DNA from: Enterobacter asburiae
GTDB lineage: Bacteria > Pseudomonadota > Gammaproteobacteria > Enterobacterales > Enterobacteriaceae
Direction of reading: 5' to 3'
Assembly: GCF_007035645.1 (NCBI RefSeq)
Contig: NZ_AP019632.1
Location: 992,001-1,056,000 of the forward strand
DNA: 64,000 nt
Shown: in pieces, positions 8,972 through 16,992 of the stretch
Layout: every line of letters starts with the position of its first letter
How positions within the stretch are numbered: the first letter of the stretch is position 1
Position numbers and translations under genes: made by a program
Notes under the pieces: generated by a model
The model's database searches: none
What the model saw: the letters and a program-made list of their open reading frames with translations, nothing else
What the model was told of the DNA's origin: nothing

Positions 8972-9759
8972 ACTCGCACCGTTTTGCACCGCCCTATAAC
9001 GACGACGCTATCGTGGCATGGATAGATGGCGAGATGTGCCGCGCCGACGCGCAGCAATTTGAAGAACAGTTGAAAAGTGACGAACGCCTCTCCGGGCGAA
9101 CCGCCGAACTGATGAAAAGCAGCCAGGATTTCGCCGGGGCGTTTGCCCCCCTGCTGGATGAGGCACCTCTGGAGGCAATGCAGGCGCGTCTGGCGGCACT
9201 TCCCGATCCACAATCCTCCACGCCGGCTGGCGTCAGCAGGCGGGCGCTGATCGCCGCGTCGGCCAGCTTTTTGATGGTCGGATCCGGGCTGGGCTACCTG
9301 CTGCGGCCCGCTTCCGCGCCAGCGGATGAGAACGCCCATATTCGCGACCTCGAAGCGCAATATATGTCCCTGTACAGCGTTGAGACGCTGCTGGATATGG
9401 ACAGCGCAACGCCGGTCCTGCAGCGCGGGCTGGAACGAGCCTCGCAGGACATCGGCATCAAGCTGCACATGTCGCAGCTTGTCCTGCAGGGGGCAGAACT
9501 GAAAATGGTGCGAATGCTGCGCTATGAAACCACCTCGATCGCGCAGATTGCCTGGATTAACGCCGACTACGGCCCGATGGCGCTCTGTATCTCTCCTGTA
9601 GATGAGAAGACTATGGCCTCTCTGCGCCAGGAGCAGCGGCACGGCATGAACCTGGCGTGGTGGCAGGAGGCGGGCTACCAGTTTGTCCTGATTGGCCGCA
9701 ACCCGCCGTCTCACCTGCGGGGAAACGCGGAGCAGCTACAGCGCCTCATCTCAGGATGA
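8968..9759 (+). CDS. Membrane-anchored anti-sigma factor
   Basis: 263 residues, starting with TTG inside TTGA, so the sigma factor stop (TGA 8969-8971) overlaps this start; AAGGAGA lies just upstream. The N-terminus (DDAIVAWIDGEMCRADAQQF) is the short helical anti-sigma domain seen in many ECF partners. A single transmembrane segment follows a twin-Arg-like RRALIAASASFLMVGSGLGYLL (about residues 90-112). The C-terminal ~145 residues would be periplasmic and carry the sensing region. TTGA coupling keeps the two proteins in balance. The family is inferred from position and architecture; the signal sensed is unknown. Confidence 0.75.
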   Translation: MNSHRFAPPYNDDAIVAWIDGEMCRADAQQFEEQLKSDERLSGRTAELMKSSQDFAGAFAPLLDEAPLEAMQARLAALPDPQSSTPAGVSRRALIAASASFLMVGSGLGYLLRPASAPADENAHIRDLEAQYMSLYSVETLLDMDSATPVLQRGLERASQDIGIKLHMSQLVLQGAELKMVRMLRYETTSIAQIAWINADYGPMALCISPVDEKTMASLRQEQRHGMNLAWWQEAGYQFVLIGRNPPSHLRGNAEQLQRLISG

Positions 9760-10308
9760 CGGCACGTCGTTCGTCTGAATCGCAATAGCGATGGCAATAC
9801 GATCGTCCACGACCAGCGCAAACTTATCCATCCCGTAGGCCGCGCGCGAGATCGCCGTCGTGGCATCCAGCGTGAGTGCCTGCGCGTGTGGGTCTTTCAC
9901 GACGGCCTCCAGGATCACCGGGCGGGCGATGTTTCGTACGGTCAACGTGCCGAACACCCTGAACCGCCCGTCGCCCTGGGCGACCACGCGAGAGCTGATG
10001 AACTCGATAGTCGGGTAGCGCTCGGATTCAAAAAACATATCGCTTTTCAGCTGCCAGGTGAGCAGCTTGTTTGAGGCTACGAGAGTCGCTACGGGAATGG
10101 TGACGTGAATATGGTCGTCGACGTCATTTTCCGGGTTGAGCGTCACGGCGCCCGTCACGCCGCTGAACGTCGCCCAGGAGAGGATGCCGCCAAAGGCATG
10201 CCACGACAGCCGAATGGCGGTGTTATTGGTGTCAATTATGTAGCTCTTCGGGGCAGCCATCGCCCACGGACAAATCAAAACAAGCACTATCACCAGGCGT
10301 CGAAGCAT
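9751..10308 (-). CDS. YceI-like periplasmic lipocalin-fold protein
   Basis: 185 residues with a signal peptide (MLRRLVIVLVLICPWAMA). The mature protein has the YceI pattern: YIIDTNNTAIRLSWHAFGG, a middle SDMFFESERYPTIEFIS, then FGTLTVRNIARPVILEA. YceI proteins are small beta-barrels that bind isoprenoid-type lipids in the periplasm. The gene converges on the anti-sigma gene and their 3' ends overlap by 9 bases. It is shorter and more diverged than E. coli YceI, so it is a paralogue rather than yceI itself. Confidence 0.8.
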   Translation of the reverse strand: MLRRLVIVLVLICPWAMAAPKSYIIDTNNTAIRLSWHAFGGILSWATFSGVTGAVTLNPENDVDDHIHVTIPVATLVASNKLLTWQLKSDMFFESERYPTIEFISSRVVAQGDGRFRVFGTLTVRNIARPVILEAVVKDPHAQALTLDATTAISRAAYGMDKFALVVDDRIAIAIAIQTNDVPSS

Positions 10309-10447
10309 CTCAGGATCTCTTTTAGGGGGGCAGGGAGTAAACGCGTCACCCCCGGGATCTATTCGGCTTTGTTGATATTATTTCAACCGGATCGCGATAA
10401 CCGGACCTGGTGACAAGTGTAGCCTTGAGCACGCAGAGCTGCGGGGA

Positions 10448-10474
10448 ATAAAAAAGGCCGCTTGCGCGGCCTTT
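10448..10474 (-). terminator. Rho-independent terminator of the 118-residue protein gene
   Basis: On the minus strand AAAGGCCGCGCAAGCGGCCT forms a strong GC hairpin followed by six T residues, 9 bases past the stop of the gene at 10483. Confidence 0.9.
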
Positions 10475-10482
10475 CGAAGGGA

Positions 10483-10839
10483 TTACTCAGTGACTTTCTT
10501 TTCCAGCTCGCTGGCACCTTCTTTGGTTTTGTTCCAGCCTTTCTCAGCGCCTTCTTTGGTGGCATCCCACCCTTTCTCGGTGCCTTGTTTGGTTTTATGC
10601 CAGGCTTTCTGGGAATCTTCGCTGACCTTGCTGCCCAGGCTTTCGCTTTTACCTTCCGCAGCATGTTTTTGCTTCAGCTTCAGCTCTTCACCTTTGTTCT
10701 GCTCTTCGTGCAGTTTTTGCTTCGCCTCGTTGGCGTTTGCGTTCGCCGCAGCGACGGTATCGTCAGTTGCATGTGTGGTCGCAGCAAATACTGGGGAAGC
10801 CAGCAGAACGGCAGATAATGCGATAATTGTTTTTTTCAT
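10483..10839 (-). CDS. Periplasmic repeat protein, LEA/amphipathic-helix type
   Basis: 118 residues with a clear signal peptide (MKKTIIALSAVLLASPVFA). The remainder is highly charged, free of cysteine, and predicted all-helical. The C-terminal half has imperfect 11-residue repeats: KAWHKTKQGTE, KGWDATKEGAE, KGWNKTKEGAS. Such 11-mers resemble late-embryogenesis-abundant and apolipoprotein-like amphipathic helices, which bind membranes or protect against drying; that function is inference. GAGG precedes the ATG. It is a single-gene unit with its own terminator. Confidence 0.75.
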   Translation of the reverse strand: MKKTIIALSAVLLASPVFAATTHATDDTVAAANANANEAKQKLHEEQNKGEELKLKQKHAAEGKSESLGSKVSEDSQKAWHKTKQGTEKGWDATKEGAEKGWNKTKEGASELEKKVTE

Positions 10840-10964
10840 AATATCCTCATTTAACGTTATCGGTTATGAGCGTGATTCAGCATGGCACAGGCGAAACGGG
10901 ATGGCTTTAGGAAAAAACTGTAATGAGATCAATGTTCCCTGAAGAGGGATATTTCGCCTGAGGA

Positions 10965-11048
10965 TTATCCAAAGGATAAAAAGCCTATTTCAGCAAGGGC
11001 GGCGAGGGTCAGGAGAATGAAGATAATAACGGTTATGGGTCTGTACAT
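10965..11048 (-). CDS. Predicted 27-residue membrane protein
   Basis: The ORF begins MYRPITVIIFILLTLAALAE and continues IGFLSFG, then TAA. It is preceded by a textbook Shine-Dalgarno, AAGGAA at 11056-11061, 7 bases before ATG. Residues 5-19 form one hydrophobic helix, as in known enteric small membrane proteins. No promoter or homologue is claimed. It lies alone between the 118-residue protein gene and the toxin-like pair. Confidence 0.5.
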   Translation of the reverse strand: MYRPITVIIFILLTLAALAEIGFLSFG

Positions 11049-11177
11049 GGTGGGGTTCCTTCCGGGTTGAGCGGCTATTCCGTAGCGCTGGGTGGTGTTT
11101 TTTTTTTCTGCATAGGGGGAGGGGAGGTGTCGTTGATGTTTGTCAAAGAGAAAGGGGAACGGTGGGTTGATGGTACT

Positions 11178-11211
11178 GAAAAACCCGCAGGGGTTATACC
11201 GTGTGGGCTTT
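11178..11211 (-). terminator. Possible terminator of the toxin/partner-like unit
   Basis: On the minus strand CCCACA...TGCGGG can pair imperfectly (one mismatch) and is followed by TTTTT, about 130 bases past the stop of the gene at 11338. Confidence 0.4.
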
Positions 11212-11337
11212 CAGGTTTCATCGGATGAATAGGGTTATTACCGATGGAGATTCTGGTTGGCTATCCGAGTCTGCATAATTCTCACGAGCATTTATCCCGC
11301 TCAGCAGAAAGCCTTTTCATTCTTTTAAATAATGACT

Positions 11338-11805
11338 TCAGCTTACGTTTTCCGACGCCGGTGTGGCAGAGATCGTTATGTACTTTTTCAGACCAGACTC
11401 CCGTTTAACACCTTTTGGATCGGAAACAAAAGGAAGCCGCAGGCGAGGTGAATCTGATACTTTCAGTGTCCAGATATAATCCCCAATAAACCTAAAATCT
11501 ACGCTATCGTCAGTGACCTGGAGATCCGCAAAACTACCTGTCGAGTACTCATTTCCCAAACGAACAATTTCTTTAAGCCCTTCATGAACGTCAATAAGGG
11601 CAATCGTCAGGGATTCCTCGAAAATAATGTCATCCGTCAGAAACAGGATATAACGCAGCTCATTAACCTGGACCGCTGCTTCAAGCACTTGTCCCGGTAC
11701 AATAATGCCGGTGCTTTTACCATTGAGCACAACGTCAGATTGAGCCTGGGTTACATCGGTAGCTTCGCGAAGCTTAACCAGAGATATTGAATTAACCTGT
11801 TGCAT
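11338..11805 (-). CDS. Unknown protein; possible immunity partner of the upstream gene
   Basis: I take the ATG at 11805 (155 residues, MQQVNSISLVKLREATDV), not the upstream ATG at 11898, because the longer form overlaps the preceding gene and adds an Arg/Cys-rich stretch typical of a shadow frame. The start is 2 bases past the stop of that gene, so the two are surely co-translated. No signal peptide or transmembrane segment is visible; the composition suggests a mixed beta-rich soluble protein. I recognise no family. The size, order and tight coupling behind a glycine-zipper protein suggest a neutralising partner; this is inference. Confidence 0.6.
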   Translation of the reverse strand: MQQVNSISLVKLREATDVTQAQSDVVLNGKSTGIIVPGQVLEAAVQVNELRYILFLTDDIIFEESLTIALIDVHEGLKEIVRLGNEYSTGSFADLQVTDDSVDFRFIGDYIWTLKVSDSPRLRLPFVSDPKGVKRESGLKKYITISATPASENVS

Positions 11806-11807
11806 AA

Positions 11808-12530
11808 TCAATTCCACAAACGTCCCATTTCCCATGCAGCAAGAGCGCCGCCGACGAAGCCACCGATGAGCACGCAAACAGGTGCGCCTGGCCCACACAT
11901 TAATCCCGCCATTGCGCCACCCGCGGCAGCACCGGCAATACCTGCACCATTAATCGCTATCTGCCTGCCTGATTCAGAAACCTTATCATCAGCGGTATAA
12001 ATTTCGTAAACAGAAATCGCAATCGAAAGAACAATCAGCCCTCTTCCAATGCGCGAGAGTTGCATCATTTTCATGTTTACTTGTGGGTTAGACTTGCCTG
12101 CGGATTCAACGATACTTGCATATATCTGATTTTTTTGTACTTCCGAAAGACTGTTAAAATTTGCCTGCGGGCCGAATAAAGCTTTCGCTTTTTTTGCTAC
12201 CAACTCATTAAGCGTCTTACCTTCGCTTTTTATCCGTTCGGCCATTGCCCGTCCCAGGGGAGTGCTGCGAGAGCGCACCATCTCCATGATCAAATTTCTC
12301 GTTTCCTGAGCCTCTCGTGCCGCTTTGTCCCAAGAGATCACTCCAGCATTGGCCTTTGCGCGTAAGTCTGCGGACATTTCTTTGATTCTTTTTGAGTACT
12401 CAAGGCGTAAGCGGGGGTCGACCGACAACCTCGCGGCTGCAGCGGAAACATCGCCTTGTAAGGCATTCATAGCGCTTTCGAATTTATCGCGTCCATCGGT
12501 ATCTAATGCGCTCAGCAACGTCGTATCCAT
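11808..12530 (-). CDS. Glycine-zipper protein, putative pore-forming toxin/effector
   Basis: From ATG 12530 (MDTTLLSALDTDGRDKFESA) it has 240 residues; a start at 12584 would add 18. Residues ~1-170 are charged and helical. A hydrophobic helix follows (GRGLIVLSIAISVYEIY). The C-terminus is a Gly/Ala zipper: GAGIAGAAAGGAMAGLMCG and VCVLIGGFVGGALAAW, two helices able to form a membrane hairpin. Such C-terminal hairpins occur in pore-forming antibacterial effectors of type VI secretion and colicin-like toxins. There is no signal peptide and no VgrG, PAAR or Rhs gene nearby. GC content is lower than that of neighbouring core genes. Function is inferred only from architecture and its paired neighbour. 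Confidence 0.55.
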   Translation of the reverse strand: MDTTLLSALDTDGRDKFESAMNALQGDVSAAAARLSVDPRLRLEYSKRIKEMSADLRAKANAGVISWDKAAREAQETRNLIMEMVRSRSTPLGRAMAERIKSEGKTLNELVAKKAKALFGPQANFNSLSEVQKNQIYASIVESAGKSNPQVNMKMMQLSRIGRGLIVLSIAISVYEIYTADDKVSESGRQIAINGAGIAGAAAGGAMAGLMCGPGAPVCVLIGGFVGGALAAWEMGRLWN

Positions 12531-12832
12531 ATTCTCATTATTCCCGTCATTGGCTCTGAGATGCGTTGAACAAATTTCTAGCACATTATCGGCAAAAGGT
12601 CTTTTTAATATTTATTAACCTCGCTTTTGATTTTGTTTCTTTTGATTATATTTCAATGAGATATTGATGAGGTTAGGGACTTTTCGCTATGAACGATTTG
12701 CAGCTTTAAAAGAATGAAGATTGTTGTTAGTAGGGATTACTTTGCTGGTTCAGCGCACCTTGGTAGTCAGGTAGTTTTATGTTCTTTTCAAAAAACTGAT
12801 TCAAAATGGCTTTCATAAGGTGGGGCATAGGC
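12531..12832. other. Intergenic junction between toxin-like pair and P4 remnant
   Basis: About 300 AT-rich bases with no ORF of note. It carries the divergent promoters of the toxin-like gene and of delta. I found no copy of the ssrA 3' end here, so the left attachment site of the satellite is not in this stretch. Confidence 0.5.
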
Positions 12833-13051
12833 ATGTTTCACTGTCCGTTCTGCAAAACTAGCGCGCATTCCCGCACCAGTCGGTATTTGTCAGATAACGT
12901 CAAACAGCGCTATCACCAGTGCATGAACATCGAGTGCTCGGCCACGTTCCGCACGCTTGAATCCATCGACGGGGTTATTCGTTCACCGGTGACAGAGCCG
13001 GTCATCCCGGTACCCGCACCGGCGGCCACCGTTAACCGTGCCGGTGCGTGA
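12833..13051 (+). CDS. delta: P4 delta / P2 Ogr family zinc-finger late activator
   Basis: 72 residues from ATG 12833 (MFHCPFCKTSAHSRTSRYLS), with AAGGTGG upstream. Two Cys pairs (CPFC and CMNIEC) give the zinc-binding set of the Ogr/Delta family, which activates late promoters of P2-like phages and P4 satellites through RNA polymerase alpha. Length matches P2 Ogr (72). The upstream ATG at 12806 is less likely. It is followed at 29 bases by psu, as in P4 (sid-delta-psu), but sid is missing upstream. Confidence 0.88.
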   Translation: MFHCPFCKTSAHSRTSRYLSDNVKQRYHQCMNIECSATFRTLESIDGVIRSPVTEPVIPVPAPAATVNRAGA

Positions 13052-13079
13052 GCACGGCCAGTCATCAGGAGAAACATAC

Positions 13080-13643
13080 GTGACCACACTGACGCTACAG
13101 AAAGCCTTTGAGGCCAGCCAGGCAAATAAATCCGCCTGGCTGCAACGCCGGGATGAACTGAAGCAGGCCGAACAGGCATACCGCGAACAGCTTGCCGGCA
13201 GCGGCCACAGCGGCCGGAGCCTGCAAACGCTGCGTGAGATTATCGAGGTGAAAAAGTGGGAAATAAATCAGGCTGCCGGGCGTTATATCCGCTCGCATGA
13301 GGAGGTGCAGCGCATCAGCATCCGCGACCGATTAAATGATTTTATGCAGGCGCACGGTGCGGAGCTGGCCGCCGCCCTTGCCCCGGAGCTGATGAATTAT
13401 TCCGGGCAACATTCCGCCGTTCAGCGCTGCGCCATGCAGCACTCGCTCGATTATCTGCGCGAGGCGCTACAGCTCTGGCTGTCCGCTGGTGAAAAAATTA
13501 ATTATTCGGCGCAGGATAATGACATTTTAACTGCCATCGGATTCAGGCCTGACGCGGCTTCGCGCGATGATAATCGTGAAAAATTCACACCCGCACAGAA
13601 CCTGAATTACACCCGCCGCCGTGCAGAACTGGCCGTGCAGTAG
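13080..13643 (+). CDS. psu: Polarity suppression protein Psu
   Basis: 187 residues from GTG 13080 with AGGAG 8 bases before. It matches P4 Psu (190 residues) along its length: AGRYIRSHEEVQRISIRDRL, LAAALAPELMNYS, GEKINYSAQDNDILTAIGFR, and DDNREKFTPAQN. Psu is a decoration protein of the small P4 capsid and also inhibits Rho-dependent termination by capping the Rho hexamer. The gene looks intact. Retention of psu without sid suggests selection for the Psu activity or recent decay; that is inference. Confidence 0.9.
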   Translation: MTTLTLQKAFEASQANKSAWLQRRDELKQAEQAYREQLAGSGHSGRSLQTLREIIEVKKWEINQAAGRYIRSHEEVQRISIRDRLNDFMQAHGAELAAALAPELMNYSGQHSAVQRCAMQHSLDYLREALQLWLSAGEKINYSAQDNDILTAIGFRPDAASRDDNREKFTPAQNLNYTRRRAELAVQ

Positions 13644-13816
13644 TCCGCTTAAAAATCCCCGAAAATCTCGCCATTTTTACGTATAAAAGCCATGCATGCA
13701 TAAGGTGCATGGTTTTGCATGCGTTTTACCGACACTCAATCCCCCGCCAGCGCCAGCACTGGCGCGTCCTGAGGCCGTTCATGCACCTGCATTAAAAGCG
13801 CCCCCTTAAGCGGGCA

Positions 13817-13835
13817 GGCGTGGCGGGGAGAGCAT
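13817..13835 (+). other. cos: cos-like site of P2/P4 type
   Basis: GGCGTGGCGGGGAGAGCAT matches 16 of 19 bases of the P2/P4 cohesive end as I remember it (GGCGAGGCGGGGAAAGCAC). It lies 174 bases past psu, the expected place. A P2-type helper terminase could cut here, so the remnant may still be packageable. Confidence 0.7.
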
Positions 13836-13976
13836 TGCGCGCCAGCGCTAACGTACATATTTATTTTGGCAGGTTGAGAGCGTTGCTATGGGATGCAGAT
13901 TCGCTAAGAAGTCTTAAGGGGGCATCAAGGTGTTTGTCGGTGTAGCGGGTTTCTGAGGTTCGTAGGCATGGTGAAG

Positions 13977-14002
13977 AAAAAAAAGCCGCCTGGTGGCGGC
14001 AG
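13977..14002 (-). terminator. Terminator of the int-SIR2-HerA unit
   Basis: On the minus strand GCCGCCACCAGGCGGC forms a perfect hairpin followed by eight T residues, about 60 bases past the HerA stop. Confidence 0.85.
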
Positions 14003-14059
14003 GTATCAATCAAATTTCCTGTTTGGCGTAATAACTTCAAAGTGAAACATTTCCAGTAA

Positions 14060-15835
14060 TTACCAAAATGAGTCCAGATCAATAGTATCGCTTTCAGGTG
14101 CTAATTCTGAAGGTAGACGCTGGATTTGTATGATCATCGGAGTATGAAATGCTGTGCCCGATACTACACAGGCACCAGATGGCAGTATAGGAACTAAGCC
14201 GCGCGAAGAACTATCAAGATTGCTTATAGAGTTTTTGAGTAAGAATAAATCATTTTCGTTAACTAAGCGGTGGAGAAAATAATTATGTATTTGAGATATT
14301 ATTGTTGTTGATATGTCTGCTGGTCTCTGGCTTGCAATCGTGACAAAATAAGCAAATTTCCGGCCTTCCTTTATTATTTCTTCAAACAGTTCTAATCGGT
14401 AATCTTTCCAGGTCTCGGATTCTCTATTAGATGTCTCCGATAATATGTTATGAGCCTCATCAACAATCAGGTGAAAGCTGTTTTGCGATGTGTCTTTTTT
14501 CTTATGTTCCAAAAAAGAACATTTTGCAATCAACATTGGAATCGATTTTTTCGTTTCTTGGTTACAATTCTTTAATGATATAAATAATAATGGTTTGGTT
14601 TCAAGCTCAATATCATCAATTATTTCAATCACTTTTTCAAGTGAACTGCTTGAGGAGTTTATTTTGCTAATTAATGGGCTTATATGCTCATATTGTACAT
14701 AGTTCCTAGATACGGATTTTATTAATTGAAGGGTTGCCCTAACAGTTATTTGCTGAAAAGGCGATAATGTTGTGATGTCGATATTGGTACTTGCAAGAGT
14801 AGGTAGGTGAGCAAGATATTCATCTGGAGTGTTGAGAAATGTACCATTTCTATAATATTTGTTGTTTTCCCCTCTTGAGAACCAACTGAACTCAGATAAT
14901 TCAGAGTTTATTTCTTTAGATTTTTCAGGATTGATAATGTTAATTATTGAACGAAGTACACTAATTGTTTCTCGGTGTTGATTTTGACCAAACATTATTT
15001 TTATGGTGTCATGAAAATAATCATTGAGTTCATCGCCATACTTGAGTCTGTTTCTAACAAGTATATTTAGAAATGGTTTTTGAGTTTTTTCTGTGGCAGA
15101 AAATAGGACTGAAAGTAATTCTGGGTCCCAATACTCTGATTTTTTGATTTTTAACTTTTGATTTCCATTCTTTAAATGAGTGTCAAGTTCAATATAATTA
15201 CTCTTGTCTTTGAACTGATTGTGAATGGGTTTATATTCACCGTTGAAGTCAATAAATACAAAGGTGGATTTATTGAATAATTTATCTCCCACACAAGAGA
15301 AAAGCTCACTATATATTTTTGCTAAAGAATTGGATTTACCACTTCCTGTATTTCCAAATATTCCGATGTGTGAATTGAATATGCCGTTTATTGGGATGTG
15401 AATAGGTATTTCTTCTAAGAGTGATTTGCCAATTAATATTTTTTTAGCATCTATCTTGCCTTCGAAAGAATATATTGTGGATATAATTTCGTCATATATG
15501 AGGTGTAATTCATCCTGAATCATTGGTAGGTATTTTATACCCGAGTGAAATTTATTTCCTGAAATATAACCGATGATTTTAATATCTACAAATCTATCAA
15601 ACTTTTCATTGTTGGGTTGTGTGTTGTCAAAGTTTTTCTTTTCGATGATTTCTTCACCCTCAATTTTTCCGATAATATCGTGATACCCTTTTTTTATGAC
15701 TATAAATTCATTTATAGCAACACCACGGTATAATCTTCCATCATATATATATGTAGTCTGATACAGGTTTGGATGTACGATTGCACGGACGGAGGTTCCT
15801 CTTACAGCTGTGACATACCCGATTATAAACTGCAT
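14060..15835 (-). CDS. HerA-like ATPase of a SIR2-HerA anti-phage system
   Basis: 591 residues. An N-terminal HAS-barrel-like domain (about 1-90) precedes a HerA/FtsK-type ATPase: Walker A GNTGSGKS at 161-168, Walker B HLIVDE at 455-460, and ASQRPADIS (501-509) near the hexamer interface. The start overlaps the SIR2 stop by 13 bases, so the two are translated together. In known SIR2-HerA systems the HerA hexamer assembles with SIR2 subunits; infection triggers NAD+ depletion and nuclease activity. All main motifs are present, so it should be active. Low GC content marks it as foreign. Confidence 0.88.
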   Translation of the reverse strand: MQFIIGYVTAVRGTSVRAIVHPNLYQTTYIYDGRLYRGVAINEFIVIKKGYHDIIGKIEGEEIIEKKNFDNTQPNNEKFDRFVDIKIIGYISGNKFHSGIKYLPMIQDELHLIYDEIISTIYSFEGKIDAKKILIGKSLLEEIPIHIPINGIFNSHIGIFGNTGSGKSNSLAKIYSELFSCVGDKLFNKSTFVFIDFNGEYKPIHNQFKDKSNYIELDTHLKNGNQKLKIKKSEYWDPELLSVLFSATEKTQKPFLNILVRNRLKYGDELNDYFHDTIKIMFGQNQHRETISVLRSIINIINPEKSKEINSELSEFSWFSRGENNKYYRNGTFLNTPDEYLAHLPTLASTNIDITTLSPFQQITVRATLQLIKSVSRNYVQYEHISPLISKINSSSSSLEKVIEIIDDIELETKPLLFISLKNCNQETKKSIPMLIAKCSFLEHKKKDTSQNSFHLIVDEAHNILSETSNRESETWKDYRLELFEEIIKEGRKFAYFVTIASQRPADISTTIISQIHNYFLHRLVNENDLFLLKNSISNLDSSSRGLVPILPSGACVVSGTAFHTPMIIQIQRLPSELAPESDTIDLDSFW

Positions 15836-16980
15836 GTTAATCCCTCCATTGAGTCGGTTCCGCTAAGGGAAAAAATACAATCTATGAATCTTTCTAGATC
15901 AATCACATTATTTTCGTCATCGTTTTCTGGATAAATAAAAACAATCTTTTTATTGTTTATTAATTCTTTTATTGCGGTCTTGTCATTGTTTTTATAGCAG
16001 AATATGTAAACTATTAACGAGGGGTTACTCAAAGAACGAGAAATAATTTCTCGAATGTGCTCATCTTTGAAAGAAAAACCAAAACATATTAAAACAGTTT
16101 GAGGCTTCTCAAGTTCATAACTCAAGAGTCTTAATGATTGGTAATAATGCTGTTGGAAAACAGTTTCTTCAAATTTTGCTTTAGTTGGGTTTACGATAGC
16201 AAGTTTATTGTATTCTTTCCTGAATTCTTCTAACGCTAATTCATCTTTCTCAGCAAGATTGAGACTTTCTTTGGCGGTTTCGATAAATGAAAAATCTTCT
16301 ACTAATTGTACAGCGGTTTGTATGTCTGGAATATCTAAATCAATTTCTAAATCTTCTGGGAAATGATTGGGGTAATTTACTTCAATTCTTTCTTCGCTAT
16401 ATTTATTCCATGAAACAGAACCATGCATTTTAATGAGGTTTATTGTTGGGATCTCGAATTTATAAAGGTCATTTGTACCTTGATGCCAAGTTGATGTATG
16501 AAAATTACTGATTTGAAGGTGACGTTTTTTAAGGCCTCTAGCACCATCGTTAAAAATAAAATTTGTAGAATCACGAAGCAACCTATCTGAAGCATTTTCG
16601 AAAAATAAATCATAGTTTGTAGTGAAAATGTTGGCTCTGCGTATCTGGTTTGCCCCTTTCCTATTAATTAAATGCACAATGCTATCTATTAATTGTATGT
16701 ACGCATTTAATGTTTTTCTGCGACTTTTACGCGATCTGGTATCATCAGCTTTTGGCAGGAAACAGAAACTCTTTTTTAAAATATTTTTATAATATTGATA
16801 GTAAATGAAGTTGTTTATGTCAGAGTAGTTATTATCTGTAAGTAGATCCTCGTAAGTTAAATCATCATTAATCTTTAGCGTTGGTATATACGAAGCTGAA
16901 GCACCTGAGCCGATAAGGAAATTAATGTTCTTATCATGTAACTCTGATGCTTTGAATGCTTTAAATAGTTCGTTTGCCAT
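15823..16980 (-). CDS. SIR2-domain NADase of a SIR2-HerA anti-phage system
   Basis: 385 residues with the SIR2 signature: NAD-binding FLIGSGAS (21-28), FTTNYD (119-124, catalytic Asn), IKMHGS (183-188, catalytic His 186), and FGFSFKDEHI (300-309). It lacks zinc-binding Cys pairs of deacetylase sirtuins, as defence SIR2 NADases do. ATG 16980 follows AAGGA and lies 12 bases behind the integrase stop, so it is likely read from the int promoter. With the overlapping HerA gene it forms the two-gene SIR2-HerA (also called Nezha) abortive-infection unit. AT-rich and foreign in composition. Confidence 0.88.
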   Translation of the reverse strand: MANELFKAFKASELHDKNINFLIGSGASASYIPTLKINDDLTYEDLLTDNNYSDINNFIYYQYYKNILKKSFCFLPKADDTRSRKSRRKTLNAYIQLIDSIVHLINRKGANQIRRANIFTTNYDLFFENASDRLLRDSTNFIFNDGARGLKKRHLQISNFHTSTWHQGTNDLYKFEIPTINLIKMHGSVSWNKYSEERIEVNYPNHFPEDLEIDLDIPDIQTAVQLVEDFSFIETAKESLNLAEKDELALEEFRKEYNKLAIVNPTKAKFEETVFQQHYYQSLRLLSYELEKPQTVLICFGFSFKDEHIREIISRSLSNPSLIVYIFCYKNNDKTAIKELINNKKIVFIYPENDDENNVIDLERFIDCIFSLSGTDSMEGLTCSL

Positions 16981-16992
16981 GTGTAGTAATCC

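Larger units (their letters stand above)
10840..11337. other. Intergenic region holding the 27-codon ORF
   Basis: Apart from the small ORF at 10965-11048 and a possible minus-strand terminator at 11178-11211, I see only a T9-10 run near 11097-11108 and no further gene. This may be a junction of foreign DNA. Confidence 0.5.
13644..14059. other. P4 non-coding end region with cos
   Basis: No gene. It holds clustered TGCATG palindromes (13690-13722), the cos-like sequence (13817-13835), and a terminator for the minus-strand cargo (13977-14002). GC content drops sharply toward 14060, where the cargo begins. Confidence 0.7.

Noticed and set aside
7804..8989. Minus-strand frames of 217 and 168 codons opposite the TPR and sigma factor genes
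   Set aside because: Composition is that of shadow frames, and the plus strand has recognisable signal peptide, TPR and sigma domains.
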